Shown here: piece by piece, positions 23,101 through 34,900 of the stretch
Position numbering within the stretch: position 1 is the first letter of the stretch
How the letters are laid out: each line of letters opens with the position of its first letter
Assembly: GCA_022749755.1 (NCBI GenBank)
Contig: CM040450.1
Location: 5,012,913 to 5,076,912, forward strand
DNA: 64,000 nt
Direction of reading: 5' to 3'
Origin: Azadirachta indica
Lineage: Eukaryota; Streptophyta; Magnoliopsida; Sapindales; Meliaceae
Translations under genes and position numbers: made by a program
The notes under the pieces: generated by a model
What the model saw: only the letters and a program-made list of their open reading frames with translations
Database searches by the model: none
Told to the model about the DNA's origin: nothing

Positions 23101-23690
23101 TCTTCTGTTAAAATCTAGATTACCGCTTTGTGCAATTGTTGAGCCCAAGGACAGAGCCTGAAGGAACCCAAATACTTTTCACACAAACATGGCCCAAAAT
23201 GATAGTTGTTTTAATGGACTAAAAAGAGGGTCGTACAATTTCCAGTGCCGCCCATTCTTTTGTGTATTAACACTAAACACCTCATTTTTAATACACGTCA
23301 TCAAAATTTTTTGAATTATGTTATTCCTTTTTCTTTATTAGTATTACAAATTCCCATTTAATAAATGCGTTGTTTTAAATAATAATAAATGATAAATATT
23401 ATGGTCCTTGTAAAATTAAAATATTAGGGGTATTAATTTTTATGCAAATAATATTATATATAAAATAAAAAAGTTAGGAATGAAAAGTATAGCAATTATA
23501 CTGTAGTAGAATTCGAGAATTTAATTGGGAGTAGAAAGAGATATAATGCAAAAAGAAAAACAATTTTATATATAATATATAAAAAATTTTATTAAATTTA
23601 TTGGATTATTGATATTTGTCATGTTATACATTGGATTTAAATTGAATTATTATAAATAATATATATAATTTTAAAATTTTACAAAAGTTT
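20200..23690. other. Gene-poor AT-rich region
   Basis: No gene supported. Contains a (TA)n run at 20619-20642 and a very A/T-skewed segment at 21240-21570 that resembles 54100-54370 and may be a dispersed element. The right end is the flank of tRNA-Val. Confidence 0.45.
20619..20642. repeat. (AT)n microsatellite
   Basis: Uninterrupted AT run in intergenic DNA. Confidence 0.9.
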
Positions 23691-23764
23691 TGGCGTCGCC
23701 CGGACTCGAACCGGAGACCTTCAGTGTGTTAGACTGACGTGATAACCAACTACACCACGACACC
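23691..23764 (-). tRNA. tRNA-Val (anticodon AAC)
   Basis: The minus strand folds into a 74-nt cloverleaf. The acceptor stem GGTGTCG pairs with CGACGCC with one T-G wobble at the third pair, and the discriminator is A. The D-arm holds TAGTTGGTTA, the anticodon arm is CAGTC-TAACACA-CTG with AAC at the centre, and the T-arm contains GGTTCGAGTCC, the B box. No intron is present and CCA is not encoded, as normal for a eukaryotic nuclear gene. A TTTT tract follows the 3' end on the transcribed strand, a typical Pol III terminator. It lies about 180 bp upstream of, and divergent from, the ALY gene. Confidence 0.95.
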
Positions 23765-23944
23765 GTTTGACTCACTAGCTAAATTAACTTTTTAAATATA
23801 AAAATGTTTAATCCTTTTTCTGCTTCTCAGCTGACTCATTCCTTTTCCTATTCGGTTCCGGTAAAACCCTAGCTTAATCCTCAAAAACCCAACCTCTTCG
23901 CCCTAACTTGCCACCTTCGCTAGTCAGTTGGGGTGTCTCCAAAG

Positions 23945-24147
23945 ATGACAAGCGCCTTGGACATGTCTCTTGACGATATCATCAAAACCAACAAGAAGTC
24001 CAGTTCACGCGGAAGAGGCGGCCGCGGCTCGGGTCTTGGCCCCGCCCGTCGCTCTTTCAAGCGTGGCGCCAATCGAACGGCACCGTATTCCAAGGTCACT
24101 ATTTTCTTAGACAAGTTCACCGCTGTACCGTGTATGAAATTACATTG

Positions 24148-24188
<41 letters not shown>

Positions 24189-25800
24189 GATTCGATTAAA
24201 AAGTGTGTTTTTGTTATAGCCGGTTCAAGTTCCGGTTGCGACGTGGCAACATGACATGTTCGTGGATGGTGCAGCGGCTTTTCCTTCTCAGTCGGCTGGA
24301 TCTTCATCCGTAGCGACTGGCACCAAACTTTATATTTCGAACTTGGATTATGGTGTTTCCAATGAAGACATCAAGGTAGTTATTATGTTTCTACTCTCTT
24401 GTGTTTTTTTCTTTGTCAAGCATTTTTTCTTATTCGTTTTTTCTTTTATTAGTTGTTTAGTTTTGAATTATTGGTTAGAGGATTGTGTACGGATAATGCA
24501 TGCCATCTTTAGAATTTCTGTGGATAACGATAACAGATTTGCGTATGTTTGGGACTGAGATGCTGTTCACAGCTGCTGAAAAATGAAATTGCTCACTGTC
24601 AAAGTATTAGATAATTGATAAGCCCTTAGTTGTCAAGCAGAAGAGAGTTTATTAGTTGTGTTTTTGAAGTTAAACATAAGCACAATAGTAAGTTACCAGA
24701 GAGTAAAAGTGATAGTGAAGAAGTTATGAGAAGCAAAATCACTGGAACTAAAAGAGTTATGCAAAAGAATGATTTCGTTTGCCTTTGTGTTATTTATTCT
24801 TATCTTTATGTTGATCCCTATGTTCAAAGACTCATGCATATGAATTTCTTTTTGAAATTTGAACTTAATTTGTGCAGGATCTCTTCTCAGAGGTTGGTGA
24901 CCTCAAACGGTATTGTGTTCATTTTGATAGGAGTGGAAGATCAAAGGTAGCGTATCAAGTTTGGCCTAATCTCTGTCTGGTTACTCTTGGTGTCCTTTTG
25001 TACTTACACATACATTACTTTCAGGGAACTGCAGAAGTTGTCTTTACAAGACGAGCAGATGCTATGGCAGCTGTAAAGAGATACAACCATGTCCAGCTGG
25101 ATGGAAAACCAATGAAAATTGAGATAATCGGAAGAAATATTGTAACTCCTGCCGCTGCACATCCAACTATGAATGGCGGGTATGGAAATCAAAATAGTGT
25201 TTCCAGAAGGTTAGAGAACAACTTTCCATGAGATTTATGTGGGAAGTGCTAATGCATATAAGTTTCCTAGCTGCTTTACAATTTTAACACTTTTGATCAC
25301 CATGCCTATGAGTAGTGTACCAGAAAACTTGTTTCTAAATCTACTCATATGTTTAAATTTTATTAAAGAGTAATAAGGAAAAGAATTGGGGTGAGTTGTT
25401 GACATTAGCCTGAAATTTTCATTATATTTAACTCAATCAATTTCAACTCTCAGATCTGACAAATTCATGTTAGGGGTCTAAATGATTGTTTGATTCTTGG
25501 TACCTATTGGTTTTAGAAAAAGTTGATGTTTTTTAAAACTAATATTTTATTTAATTTCTAATTTATTTAGTTTTATTGTAAGTTCTGTTTTTCCTGGAAC
25601 TGATAAATGTATGATTTAACAGCCGCCAAAGAAGAGCAGGTGCCATTGGAAGGCCTCGTCAAGGTGGCCGTGGAGGCAGGGGTAGTCGTGGCCAGGGTAG
25701 AGGTCGAGGTGGAAAGACAAACTTTTCTTTAGAAGATCTTGATGCAGACTTGGAGAAGTACCATCAAGAAGCAAAAGAATCAGATGAAATGATTCACTGA
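23945..25800 (+). CDS. ALY: ALY/REF mRNA export factor (THO complex subunit 4)
   Basis: Nuclear adaptor that couples transcription and splicing to mRNA export as part of TREX. Five exons (23945-24094, 24220-24375, 24878-24946, 25025-25209, 25623-25800), all GT-AG, join in frame to 245 residues, normal for plant ALY proteins. In order: the N-terminal UAP56-binding motif (LDMSLDDIIK), a GR-rich stretch, one RRM with RNP2 KLYISNL at the end of exon 2 and RNP1-like GTAEVVF in exon 4, a C-terminal RGG region, and the conserved second UAP56-binding end (FSLEDLDADLEKYH). The start at 23945 gives the family's N-terminus; a GTG four codons upstream is not a plant start. The acceptor of exon 5 restores an R-S junction. 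Intron 1 holds a (TA)n run. Which ALY paralogue it is cannot be said. Confidence 0.96.
24151..24185. repeat. (TA)n microsatellite in ALY intron 1
   Basis: TA dinucleotide run within the short first intron (24095-24219), leaving only about 35 bp to the 3' splice site. Confidence 0.9.
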
Positions 25801-27521
25801 TTTCTCCCTTAGTTTGCTTGTTAAGCATCTCCAGCTTGATGATGCCTGAAACCAAGTATATGTACTTTGTTGTCAGCACGCTTGCTTGTTTAGAAGGAAG
25901 TAGTGTGCCAAAAATTATTTCTGTGGTTTGCCAAGTTTTAGTTTGTACCTGAGTTAAGGCTTTTAATAGATATCTATCCTTGGTACTGTAGGAACTCTCA
26001 TCTTGCGTATCTTTTGTTTTCCTTTTCATTTCATTGGTATCACCGCTTGTGCACTGCCTCTGGTTGAATTACTTAGAGATGGAATGGTAGCTGGATAACT
26101 TGACCAGAGTAACTATTTGGCTGCAACACTTTTGCCTCGAATCAGTCAAATTCTAAATCCCCAGCTTCCTTCTGTATTGAAGCAGGTGAGATGAACTACC
26201 CTTTAACATGTCATTTTCTTAAATCTTCTTTTACGTGGTTTAATTGTGTACAGATTTCATCAACTTGTCTTGTTCTGTCATTGCTGTGGCAGTTTATCAA
26301 AAGATTAATGGATGATCTCAAACTTAAAAAATTCATTATGCCTCTGTTGTTACTCTGCATGATTAGGTGCTATTGACAACACTAATCATGGACATTTGCC
26401 AAACTCAAGACTGGTTTGCTCCAACTTCACCATTCAGCCACGGGAATATATCTGTGCATTGAGCAAGAAGGAAGAGTTGCAACAGTTTGTGAAGTTTATA
26501 GCCGAGCCTCATTATTTTGATTTTTAGGTGGGGAGATGTGAAACAGAAAATCTTTGTCATAGTGTATACTCTACTGCCGCTCACCAAGATGATAAATCAG
26601 ACAAAATAATCGCACCAACACATTATCTACATGTATCAGATATACACTATGCTTACAGAACTAGGGATACAACAAATGTTCATTAAGTTAATGTAGCGCA
26701 CAGTTAACGTTCAACTGATTCTATTGTAGCACGTATGCACGGAGGAGGAAACGGACGCCTCCGGTTTTATGAATCTCCCGTTGCATATCATTCAAGCAAC
26801 AACTCAACTGGCATTTCCCAAAATATTCCCTTGCCCATATCCCAATCACGTGTGCGACGTTCGCTAAAATATATGAATCTGTCTAAGATGATATTCACGT
26901 TCGCTATCGAAAACAGATTTGATCTACAACATTGTTGCTATCATGATAAAATGATTATACCAAGGGAGAATTTGAAGCCCGAGTCATTAACGATCGTCCG
27001 TCCTAAAATTTTTCTGCAACGCCTACTAATGCAATAAATATCACTTGCATTCACTTGACAATACTGTTAAGGTGTATTGTACGATCCACGCATTTCATGG
27101 CCCCAAAACTCAAGATAATAAGTTTGGCTTTCGAGTTATATGTACACTTTCCAAGGCGCTGCAACACGACCAAGCAGACTCGGTCACAACATAATTATTG
27201 GAAGAAGTCTTCTCTTGCAACAGTTAGGCATGCCGCTTATCGGTTTATGGAAATTGACATCACTGAAAACATTTTGTCTCAAACAAATGAAATTAGCAGA
27301 CTAGATTTCCTAACAAAAATTTGTATTAGGATACAGGCAGTTCATCAGCCACCTTCACACGCAGAAAATTAATGCAAGATAACTAAATTTTCATACCAAA
27401 CCGGAAAACACCATTACATTTTCCACTGAAGAACCGAAATACAGATTACAAAAGCAAAAAAACACTAAAATCTGATTTACAAAACAAAAAAGCCTAAAAG
27501 ACCAAACAAAAAGCCACCAAA
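25801..27521. other. Region between convergent ALY and histone H4 genes
   Basis: Holds the 3' UTR of ALY at its left and the 3' flank of H4 at its right. At about 26050-26186 one frame reads like protein (PLVELLRDGMVAG, then after a TAA at 26096-26098, DQSNYLAATLLPRISQILNP), suggesting a decayed coding scrap whose family I do not recognise. The rest shows nothing I can support. Confidence 0.4.
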
Positions 27522-27857
<336 letters not shown>

Positions 27858-27942
27858 TTAGGGATTTCAAATTGGAAATTTCGGTTCTCTTTTATCTGTT
27901 TGTTTGCGTCTGATGGTATGAAGTATGGCTTAGCCGGGTGGT

Positions 27943-27949
27943 TTATATA
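27943..27949 (-). promoter_or_regulatory. TATA box of histone H4
   Basis: TATATAA on the minus strand, about 110 bp upstream of the H4 start codon, in a locally GC-mixed promoter. It is the only good TATA box in the near-upstream region. Confidence 0.7.
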
Positions 27950-28010
27950 GGGTGTAAGGAGTTTGTGTTTTTCTCTTTTTTATATTTCGGATGGAAGGGG
28001 AAGCGTCAGC

Positions 28011-28165
28011 CGTTAGATTTGATGTTATCGACGGTTCCAAAGTGATATCCCCGTCACCCGCTTTTCTTTTTACTTGAAATCAAAGACGGGATATTTGGAC
28101 TGTTGGATTGAGTGTTATCAACGGCTTAAAATGGTTATCCGTGTCATTCGTTCTTCTTTTACTAT
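28011..28165 (-). promoter_or_regulatory. Imperfect direct repeat in the H4 upstream region
   Basis: Segments 28011-28073 and 28101-28162 align almost without gaps at a 90-bp offset. Shared blocks include 'gttatc(g/a)acgg', 'tatcc' and 'gtca.(c/t)cg'. On the H4 coding strand the first copy contains CCGTCG, a motif described from plant H4 promoters. The duplication may double a cell-cycle control module; that role is inferred. Confidence 0.55.
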
Positions 28166-28169
28166 CGTC

Positions 28170-29900
28170 CGTCGATTAAGTTCAAATTAACAGTCAGATG
28201 CCAATCTTTGTATGTCATTGGCTGATAATTTTCATCTCGGTTTGCTGACTTGGCATATTTTCTTGTACTTGGCATATTTTTATATACTGGATGAATTGAT
28301 TAACCATGGTTGGCTTGTAATTTCCCCGCGTATGATGTGAATATTTTGGTTCGAACTTCGAACAATATTCTGTAGTTTTTCAATTGATAATGTTCTTTTT
28401 GAAAAAATAATTATTTTTAAGATTTAGTAATGTCTTTAGCGGTGTTTTTGAAAATTAAATTTTCAGATAAAAGATTAGGCACAATTTAACTATCATTTCA
28501 AAAATACATAAACAGTTTACTTTTACGGAAGAAATTATATCCTATTTTTCGAATATATTTTAAAATATGTATTAGTACCAAAAAATCTATCAAGCACAAG
28601 TTATTAGTATTTACGTTTTACAAATAAAAAAATTTAAACATCTTCAAGTGATCTTTTAACCTTTTTCCTAAACAATATATTATTGAGATGCACATAAATA
28701 CTTATTATATTTTATAAATAAAAAATTATTTTCAAAACAACGCTAAATGATCTCTTAACCTGTTTTCTTTTCAAATATTATACTGTTGATACGTGCTGTG
28801 TATTTGTATTTTACATATCTCAAACTACTTTGCATATCACAATTAAATTATACATTAAATCATAGTATTTAACTTTAAAAAATAATAATTAAATATATAA
28901 CAAGAACATAAAAAAAAAAAATAATTTCAAATGCGTGAAAAAAATGTAATTTATAAAACAAATACAAAAAATGGAGTTAACTTTTATATTGTTTATGTGA
29001 ATGTTTTATTTATTTATTATCTTTAATTTATTGGTAAATTATTGAATATAATTTTGTAAAAAATATTACACCATAATATTGTGTAATATTACACTTTAAA
29101 GACCTATTATACGTAACATATTGAGCTAATATGGTAGAATAATAATATTATATTTTATTATATGATAAATATTATTGATTATTCTTTAATACATTATTAC
29201 ATTACATTATAGGATAATTTTTTATCATAAATGATTGATTTATTGTATAACAAAAACTTTAATGACAAAAACATTTTTGATATTAAATATAGTTTGATAT
29301 TTTAGCTTTTGTATTTCAAATTAGATTTCTTTTGAAAAAAGTTTTTTTTTTTTTTTTTTGTCAGTAAACATCCAATAGGATTAATTAGCATTATATATGT
29401 AAAAATATATAAATAAATAAATTTATTTTTTCTAAGGGTAATTATATATTTAGTGTGTTTTTACATATAATTAATGAGTTTTTCTCTAAGTTACTAAAAA
29501 AAAAAAAAAAGTAAAATGTATAAAAATTTACACATGCTAATTTTCTTCTGGTACTCCTACTATATCACCCTAAATTTATTAATAAATAATAATGTTAAAT
29601 TTTTATTGTATCGAGCTTTTTTCTTAAAAAAAAAAAAAAAAAAAACTTAAATGAAGTGGTGTTTATCAATGTTTACGTTTGCTTCGACAAAAGTTCACGT
29701 CGTCAGAACTCAGTTTTGGTTTCTTCTCACCATTAGCGAAAAATACATAAATATTTTTTAGAGACAGTGGCATCAGGTGGTGTATTTTGATTACACTAGG
29801 CTGCAGTACACTAGATAATAAATATGGACGAAAAAAAACACCACCTCAGCTTAATTATGCTCGTCACACGCGAATCTGCCGGCGTCTCAACGCCGAGCTA
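28170..29900. other. AT-rich intergenic region between divergent H4 and ORC2
   Basis: Apart from the distal H4 promoter nothing coding was found. Several poly-A/T runs occur (for example 29340-29359 and 29626-29645). No tRNA or complete transposon recognised. Confidence 0.5.
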
Positions 29901-29923
29901 CCTTACGTTTTCACTGTGCCGCG

Positions 29924-30121
29924 ATGTCCGGCAACTTGCGCCGTCACCATCAACGTGAAGTGGTCATATTGAGGTTTGGTTTACTTATATTTTTTCTCTC
30001 TAACCCGCCGCCTTCCTCCAACGCAGCCGCCATTGTTCGCCGTCAGACCGTCTTCACAGCCTTCCCGTTCGATTCCTTGCCGTCGAATCCTCCGGAGGTA
30101 GCCCGTCTCGAAAAGGACTAA
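29924..30121 (+). CDS. Hypothetical 65-residue open frame upstream of ORC2
   Basis: An ATG-initiated frame in a locally GC-richer stretch encodes a basic start (MSGNLRRHHQR), a hydrophobic stretch (VVILRFGLLIFFLS) and a polar tail ending PPEVARLEKD. It could be a short signal-anchored peptide or the remnant of a longer gene, but I recognise no family and see no further exon. It may equally be non-coding promoter DNA of ORC2. Confidence 0.2.
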   Translation: MSGNLRRHHQREVVILRFGLLIFFLSNPPPSSNAAAIVRRQTVFTAFPFDSLPSNPPEVARLEKD

Positions 30122-30207
30122 AATGCGCGTTTTAATCTTATTTTTAGTGTTTTTATTTAAAACCGAACTTATGTCAGTTCGAACACGTGACCGCCCTTAC
30201 CCAAGAT

Positions 30208-30231
30208 TTTTCTCTCTCTCTCTCTCTCTCT
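30208..30231 (+). repeat. (CT)n microsatellite near the ORC2 5' end
   Basis: CT dinucleotide run about 160-180 bp before the ORC2 start codon. Such pyrimidine tracts are common near plant transcription starts, but the start site itself cannot be read. Confidence 0.85.
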
Positions 30232-30388
30232 TTTTTTTGGCGCCAAGGTGAATTTCGCGGGAAAGACCCTAGGGCTTTGTACTCTGAAAAGCTTCATTTC
30301 GATTCATGCCCCCTTCGCTCTCCTCGGATCTGGAGTCTCAATCAAATCGGCTTCTGCACCTTCTTTATTTGGTTGCATCTAAAAACTT

Positions 30389-33340
30389 ATGGAAATCGAT
30401 GGAGAAGAAGAAGAATTCGGATTCTCAAGAAATTATTTTTTGGCGAAAGACTTGGCCTCCTCGGGAAGGAAATCGACTCATAAGCTTTCTGATATCGATC
30501 TCGTCGATGAACAGGTTCTTGCTTTCAGTTTCCTTCAAGCAATTTCTTCTTCTCCTTTTTCTATTTCTAAAATTTTGGGTTTAGATGCTAATATTTGTGT
30601 GATTTTATCGCAGGAGCTTAGAGCAGCTGCATCCAATATTGAACCGAAACACGAGAAGGAAATCTTATCTTTGATGAACAGTTATAAAAGTTTGTATTCT
30701 AGATGGGTTTTTGAGTTAGGGTATGGACTAGACTTAACTATAGCAAAAGGGCCTTTAAATGAGATGAAATTTTATGTGATTTTCTTTTCCTGGAAACATG
30801 TGTGTCTGCAAAGGATGTTGAACTGAGAATATATTGAAGGATTCTCAGATTACTCATTCTTACACAATTTCTATTGTGTTAACTCATGGCTGTACTTATA
30901 CCAGTGTGTGAATGTGACTGGAAGATGCTACTTGTGTATGTGTATTTTATGGATGATGTTGTGTTTGGAAAATTTCAACATTAACCTCAATAAGCCTTGA
31001 TATCTACTTGAATTTGTTGTCAACCTTTTTATTTGGCTACCGATGAAGAAGTGAGAATAAAAACATCTCATACGACACTTAGTAAAGATATTATGGGGCT
31101 TGCCTGTATGATATGTCATGTATCACATCATGGCAATTTTGCCTGTTTCCAGGCTTCAAGCATAAGCCGTTGAAAATGATGTTGATTAACATTAATAGAC
31201 TGCCTTCTAGAATTGACTACCCTCAGCTGTTCTAGAATGATTTAGTCTGCTACAAATTTTTCCACTTCTAAAATTCTTATTCTTCCTAGTTGAATGTGAG
31301 AAACAGACTGTCACATAATGTCCTAGTTTATGGGGTGCAGGGAGCATTTGAACGGTTATTTATGATGAATAAAATTGCTCTTGTTTTCTATTCAGCTGAA
31401 AGTTTCTATTGACCATAGCTGACCACAGCTTAGGCCATTCAAAGAATCTCTTCTTGTGTCTTGATATTCATGTATTATATGGTACTAGGTGTGGCTTTGG
31501 CCTTCTAATGTATGGATTTGGATCAAAGAAGGTTTTGCTTGAAGATTTTGCTTCAACAGCTTTAGCTGAATATTCTGTGGTTGTAATCAATGGCTATCTT
31601 CAGTCAATTAACATAAAACAGGTATCATCATCTCTGATCTCATTTTTGATCTATTTTTTATTTCTTTACTCAGCTACTATTGATATGCCTATATTTAGAA
31701 ATATGAACGTGAGCTGATATAATGTAGATGCAAAAGTAAACTGAATAATATATGTTTCTATCTAGGTTGTTACAAATAAAGTGTAATATAAGTTATGGAC
31801 ATTACAATTATTATCACTTTTCTCCCTTATTTTGAAACGTTTGGAGTGGCTTGTATCTTAAATTAATGGGCACAGCCCTGATTATTTGTTCATGCTATCC
31901 CAGTTATGAATGTTGACATTTTCAATGTAGGTTGTGATAACATTAGCTGAAGTTCTATGGGATCAATTCAAATCCAAACGAAAGACCCCTTCCAGGAGCT
32001 TACCTAAAGCTCAACAACCTTTTAATTCTCGATGCATGGATGATCTTCTTGCATTTTTGGACGGGTCAGAGGTGAAGGACAATGATTGTTTTGTATGTGT
32101 AGTCATTCACAACATTGATGGACCTGGACTAAGAGACCCTGAAACGCAACAATATCTTGCACGAATTGCTTCCTGTTCCCATGTTCGTATGATTGCCTCT
32201 ATTGACCATGTGAATGCACCTCTTTGTACGTATAATTTAGTCATTATAAATTACATATTGATAATTGCTTAGCTGCTATTTTGTTATTACTCATTATGTA
32301 TCCATTGTTTTTCTGCATTCTGTTCGTGAAATAATGTCCTGAAAATATTGATGAATACTTTTCATGCAAATTAGTTGAACATGAAGCATAAGCTCTTGAG
32401 TGTTATTCTTACTATATATTCGTTATTGATGAAAAATCATTCAATTATTTTCTGGTTACTTTAGCTAGTGACACCTTTGATTTGGGAGAGTCCATATATG
32501 TTTGAAAGAGTACGGCGTGAGTGTATTTTTTATTTTTCAACAGAATTTTTAATTGATTTTTATTTACATAAAGAAGGTGAAAATGGGATTGATTCAGTGA
32601 GCATGGCTGCAGGATTCATCCTTCTAAAATAGATTGAGCCTTGAATTCTTGCCCCAGTGTCAATGTGAGCCATGTAATGTTATGTCTACACAACAGGCAG
32701 AACTTTTGGCACTATTTTTTTCTACATTATTGTCCGCGTAAAAGGAATGCAAATATGTGGCACTATTAACAGGATATTCTAGATGGTATTCTAATGCTCT
32801 GACCCTAATAAGCTCATTTTAAATTTTTCTGTAGTGTGGGACAAGAAGATGGTTCACACTCAATTTAACTGGTACTGGTATCATGTCCCTACCTTTGCAC
32901 CATACAATGTTGAAGGGATGTTCTTTCCTTTGATTCTTGCACATGGCAGCGGTGCCCAAAGTGCTAAAACAGCTGCAATAGTTTTACAGAGTTTGACACC
33001 AAATGCTCAGAGTGTCTTCAAAATTCTCGCAGAATATCAACTGTCTCATCCTGAGGAAGAAGGCAAGCATCTATATGTAACTTGGAGCATGTTTTTCACA
33101 TTCTAAAACTTATATATTGCACTTCATTTTTACTTTGCAGGAATGCCAGTTGATAATCTGTATGCAACTGCTCGAGAGCGCTTTTTGGTCAGCAGCCAGG
33201 TTACTCTGAACTCCCATTTAACAGAATTCAAAGATCATGAGTTGGTGAAGATGAGGAGGCATTCTGATGGCCAGGATTGCTTATACATCCCTCTCGCGTC
33301 TGAAGCGCTTGAAAAACTGTTATCAGAGATGAATCAATAG
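30389..33340 (+). CDS. ORC2: Origin recognition complex subunit 2
   Basis: Subunit of the six-protein complex that marks replication origins and loads the MCM helicase. Six exons (30389-30514, 30614-30720, 31489-31621, 31931-32225, 32835-33062, 33141-33340) give 362 residues, almost exactly the length of Arabidopsis ORC2. The AAA+-like core is visible ([14 protein letters not shown], in place of a canonical Walker A, then VVVINGYLQ), as is the ORC2-specific [20 protein letters not shown]. The C-terminal winged-helix part ends [13 protein letters not shown]...LLSEMNQ. Intron 5 uses a GC donor (GAAG|GCAAGC) at 33063-33064; only this keeps the frame into MPVDNLY. The first codons, [17 protein letters not shown], fit plant ORC2. 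An out-of-frame ATG at 30306 opens a frame overlapping the start. Confidence 0.95.
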
Positions 33341-34621
33341 TATGTTTCAGATCACTGCAGATAGCTGAATTTGTGAGCAAGTAATATTCCAACATTATAT
33401 AAATATGCAAAGTTCAAGGCAACAATAAAATATGGTATGGTAGATCAGATCTTATATGGGTCAGCTATAGAATTTGGTCTTTATTGAGAAAGCAGAAAAA
33501 TTCTTACTCTTTTTTTGAGTGTGGCTATTGCAGCTTTCATTTGCCATACACATATATCATGAAGGACCATGTACTGGTGTGAATTTTGTAGTCAGCCTTT
33601 AAATGAAATTGTTTAAGGTCTATTTAGAATTGAGGTGCCGCAACTCTTGTACATTATTGGTAAATACTTGCCGTTGTAGTTGGTGAGTGTTTATCAAATA
33701 TTTTTAATCGTTTCATTTTTCAAGTTAACCTTTTGTCCATAGTGTGAGCATTGTCTGATTGTGCTTGAGAAATTATTAATGTGAATTCGTTAAAAGCAAA
33801 TCAATTACAAACATACTCTTATAAGTAGTCATATGATATATTACATCATTGATATTGTCTTTTTCTGAAGCATAAAACTATCCCCTATTTTTTATGCAGG
33901 TAATTGTTTGTTTTGCCAAGGAATCACATGAACATCCCCTTCTTCACTATGATGTTTAAAACAAATTTACAATGATGCTTTCATTAAAATCTGTATCCAG
34001 ATATTTAATTTTAAACTAGACAAGAGTTACATCCACGTTCATTATTTTATTTTGATTATTTGTAGAACTATCAAAACTCTCTATCAAAATTGATTGGTAA
34101 TTTTTTTTTATTATTTTCTCACATGGTTTTAACAACCCTTTATACTTTCGATTTGGATATTGACTTCTGAAATTAGTAATGTACTTATGTTTGAAATAAC
34201 ACTTGAATGAAAGTTTTTGATGATTTTAATTAATATACAGTCATATGCGTGAGTGTTGAGTCGATGTTTGTTCCCCAATTTTAATTTTTTTTTTTTTAAC
34301 GTTAATTTAATTCATAAAATGTTCTAAAATTAAAAAATTGAATATTATTTATATCTGCATTACTTTTTGCCAAAAAAAAAAATTCCTGTTTTTTTTTTTA
34401 ATATTCTCACCAAATAGCGCCAGCAAGGACCGATCCAGATTCCACCCGAATTGACCCGTTCCACTGTACATTTTGACCCCATACCGCTGAAGAAGCATTC
34501 ACACTCGCGGCGTGTAGGCGCGTGGCCACAGACAATCCTCTCCCGTCGATATTATATAGTTGTGCCTTAGTCGAGCCGCAGCATTCGTTGAAATAGATTT
34601 TGTGCGAGTTGAAATAGAAAG
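33341..34621. other. Intergenic region between ORC2 and the ATP synthase 6-kDa subunit gene
   Basis: ORC2 3' UTR and flank at its left, promoter and 5' UTR of the downstream gene at its right (34400-34621 is locally GC-richer). No other gene, RNA or repeat recognised. Confidence 0.5.
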
Positions 34622-34900
34622 ATGAGAAAGTTCGATCCATGGCCCGTATTCTTCAGGAGAGAATGGAGCAGGAACTGGCCCTTTCTGGTCGGATTCGCCA
34701 TAACCGGAACCCTCATCACCAAGTTCTCTCTTGGTCTCACTGGTAATTTTTTTTAATTATTTTCGCTTGAATCGTTTTCTTCAGTTTGTCAATCAAATCC
34801 TAATTAGCTCTATTTCTAATAATTTCTTTTGCGATTTTGTTTTTCGATTGCAGAGGAAGATGCCAAGAATTCCCCCTTCGTGCAAAGGCATAAGCGGTAA
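34622..34900 (+). CDS. Mitochondrial ATP synthase 6-kDa subunit (plant-specific small subunit)
   Basis: A 55-residue subunit of the mitochondrial F1Fo-ATP synthase, of the plant 6-kDa/MtATP6 family. Two coding exons, 34622-34742 and 34854-34900, joined by a GT-AG intron within a Glu codon. The N-terminus MRKFDPWPVFFRREW, the hydrophobic membrane segment (about residues 20-40, with VGFAITGTLITKF) and the end EEDAKNSPFVQRHKR are the family's hallmarks and its usual length. The stop TAA at 34898-34900 overlaps a good donor (CG|GTAATG at 34897). If used with the acceptor ending at 35929, the spliced mRNA reads CGA TGA and ends the protein at the same Arg. So the coding sequence is the same either way, and a 3'-UTR intron is likely. 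Confidence 0.93.

Noticed and set aside
9450..23690. LTR retrotransposon
   Set aside because: No reverse transcriptase, integrase or gag motifs were found in any frame, and the direct repeats at 16.3 and 19.3 kb lack TG...CA ends and a primer-binding site.
23933..23944. Upstream GTG start for ALY
   Set aside because: Plant nuclear genes do not normally start with GTG, and the ATG at 23945 gives the expected N-terminus.
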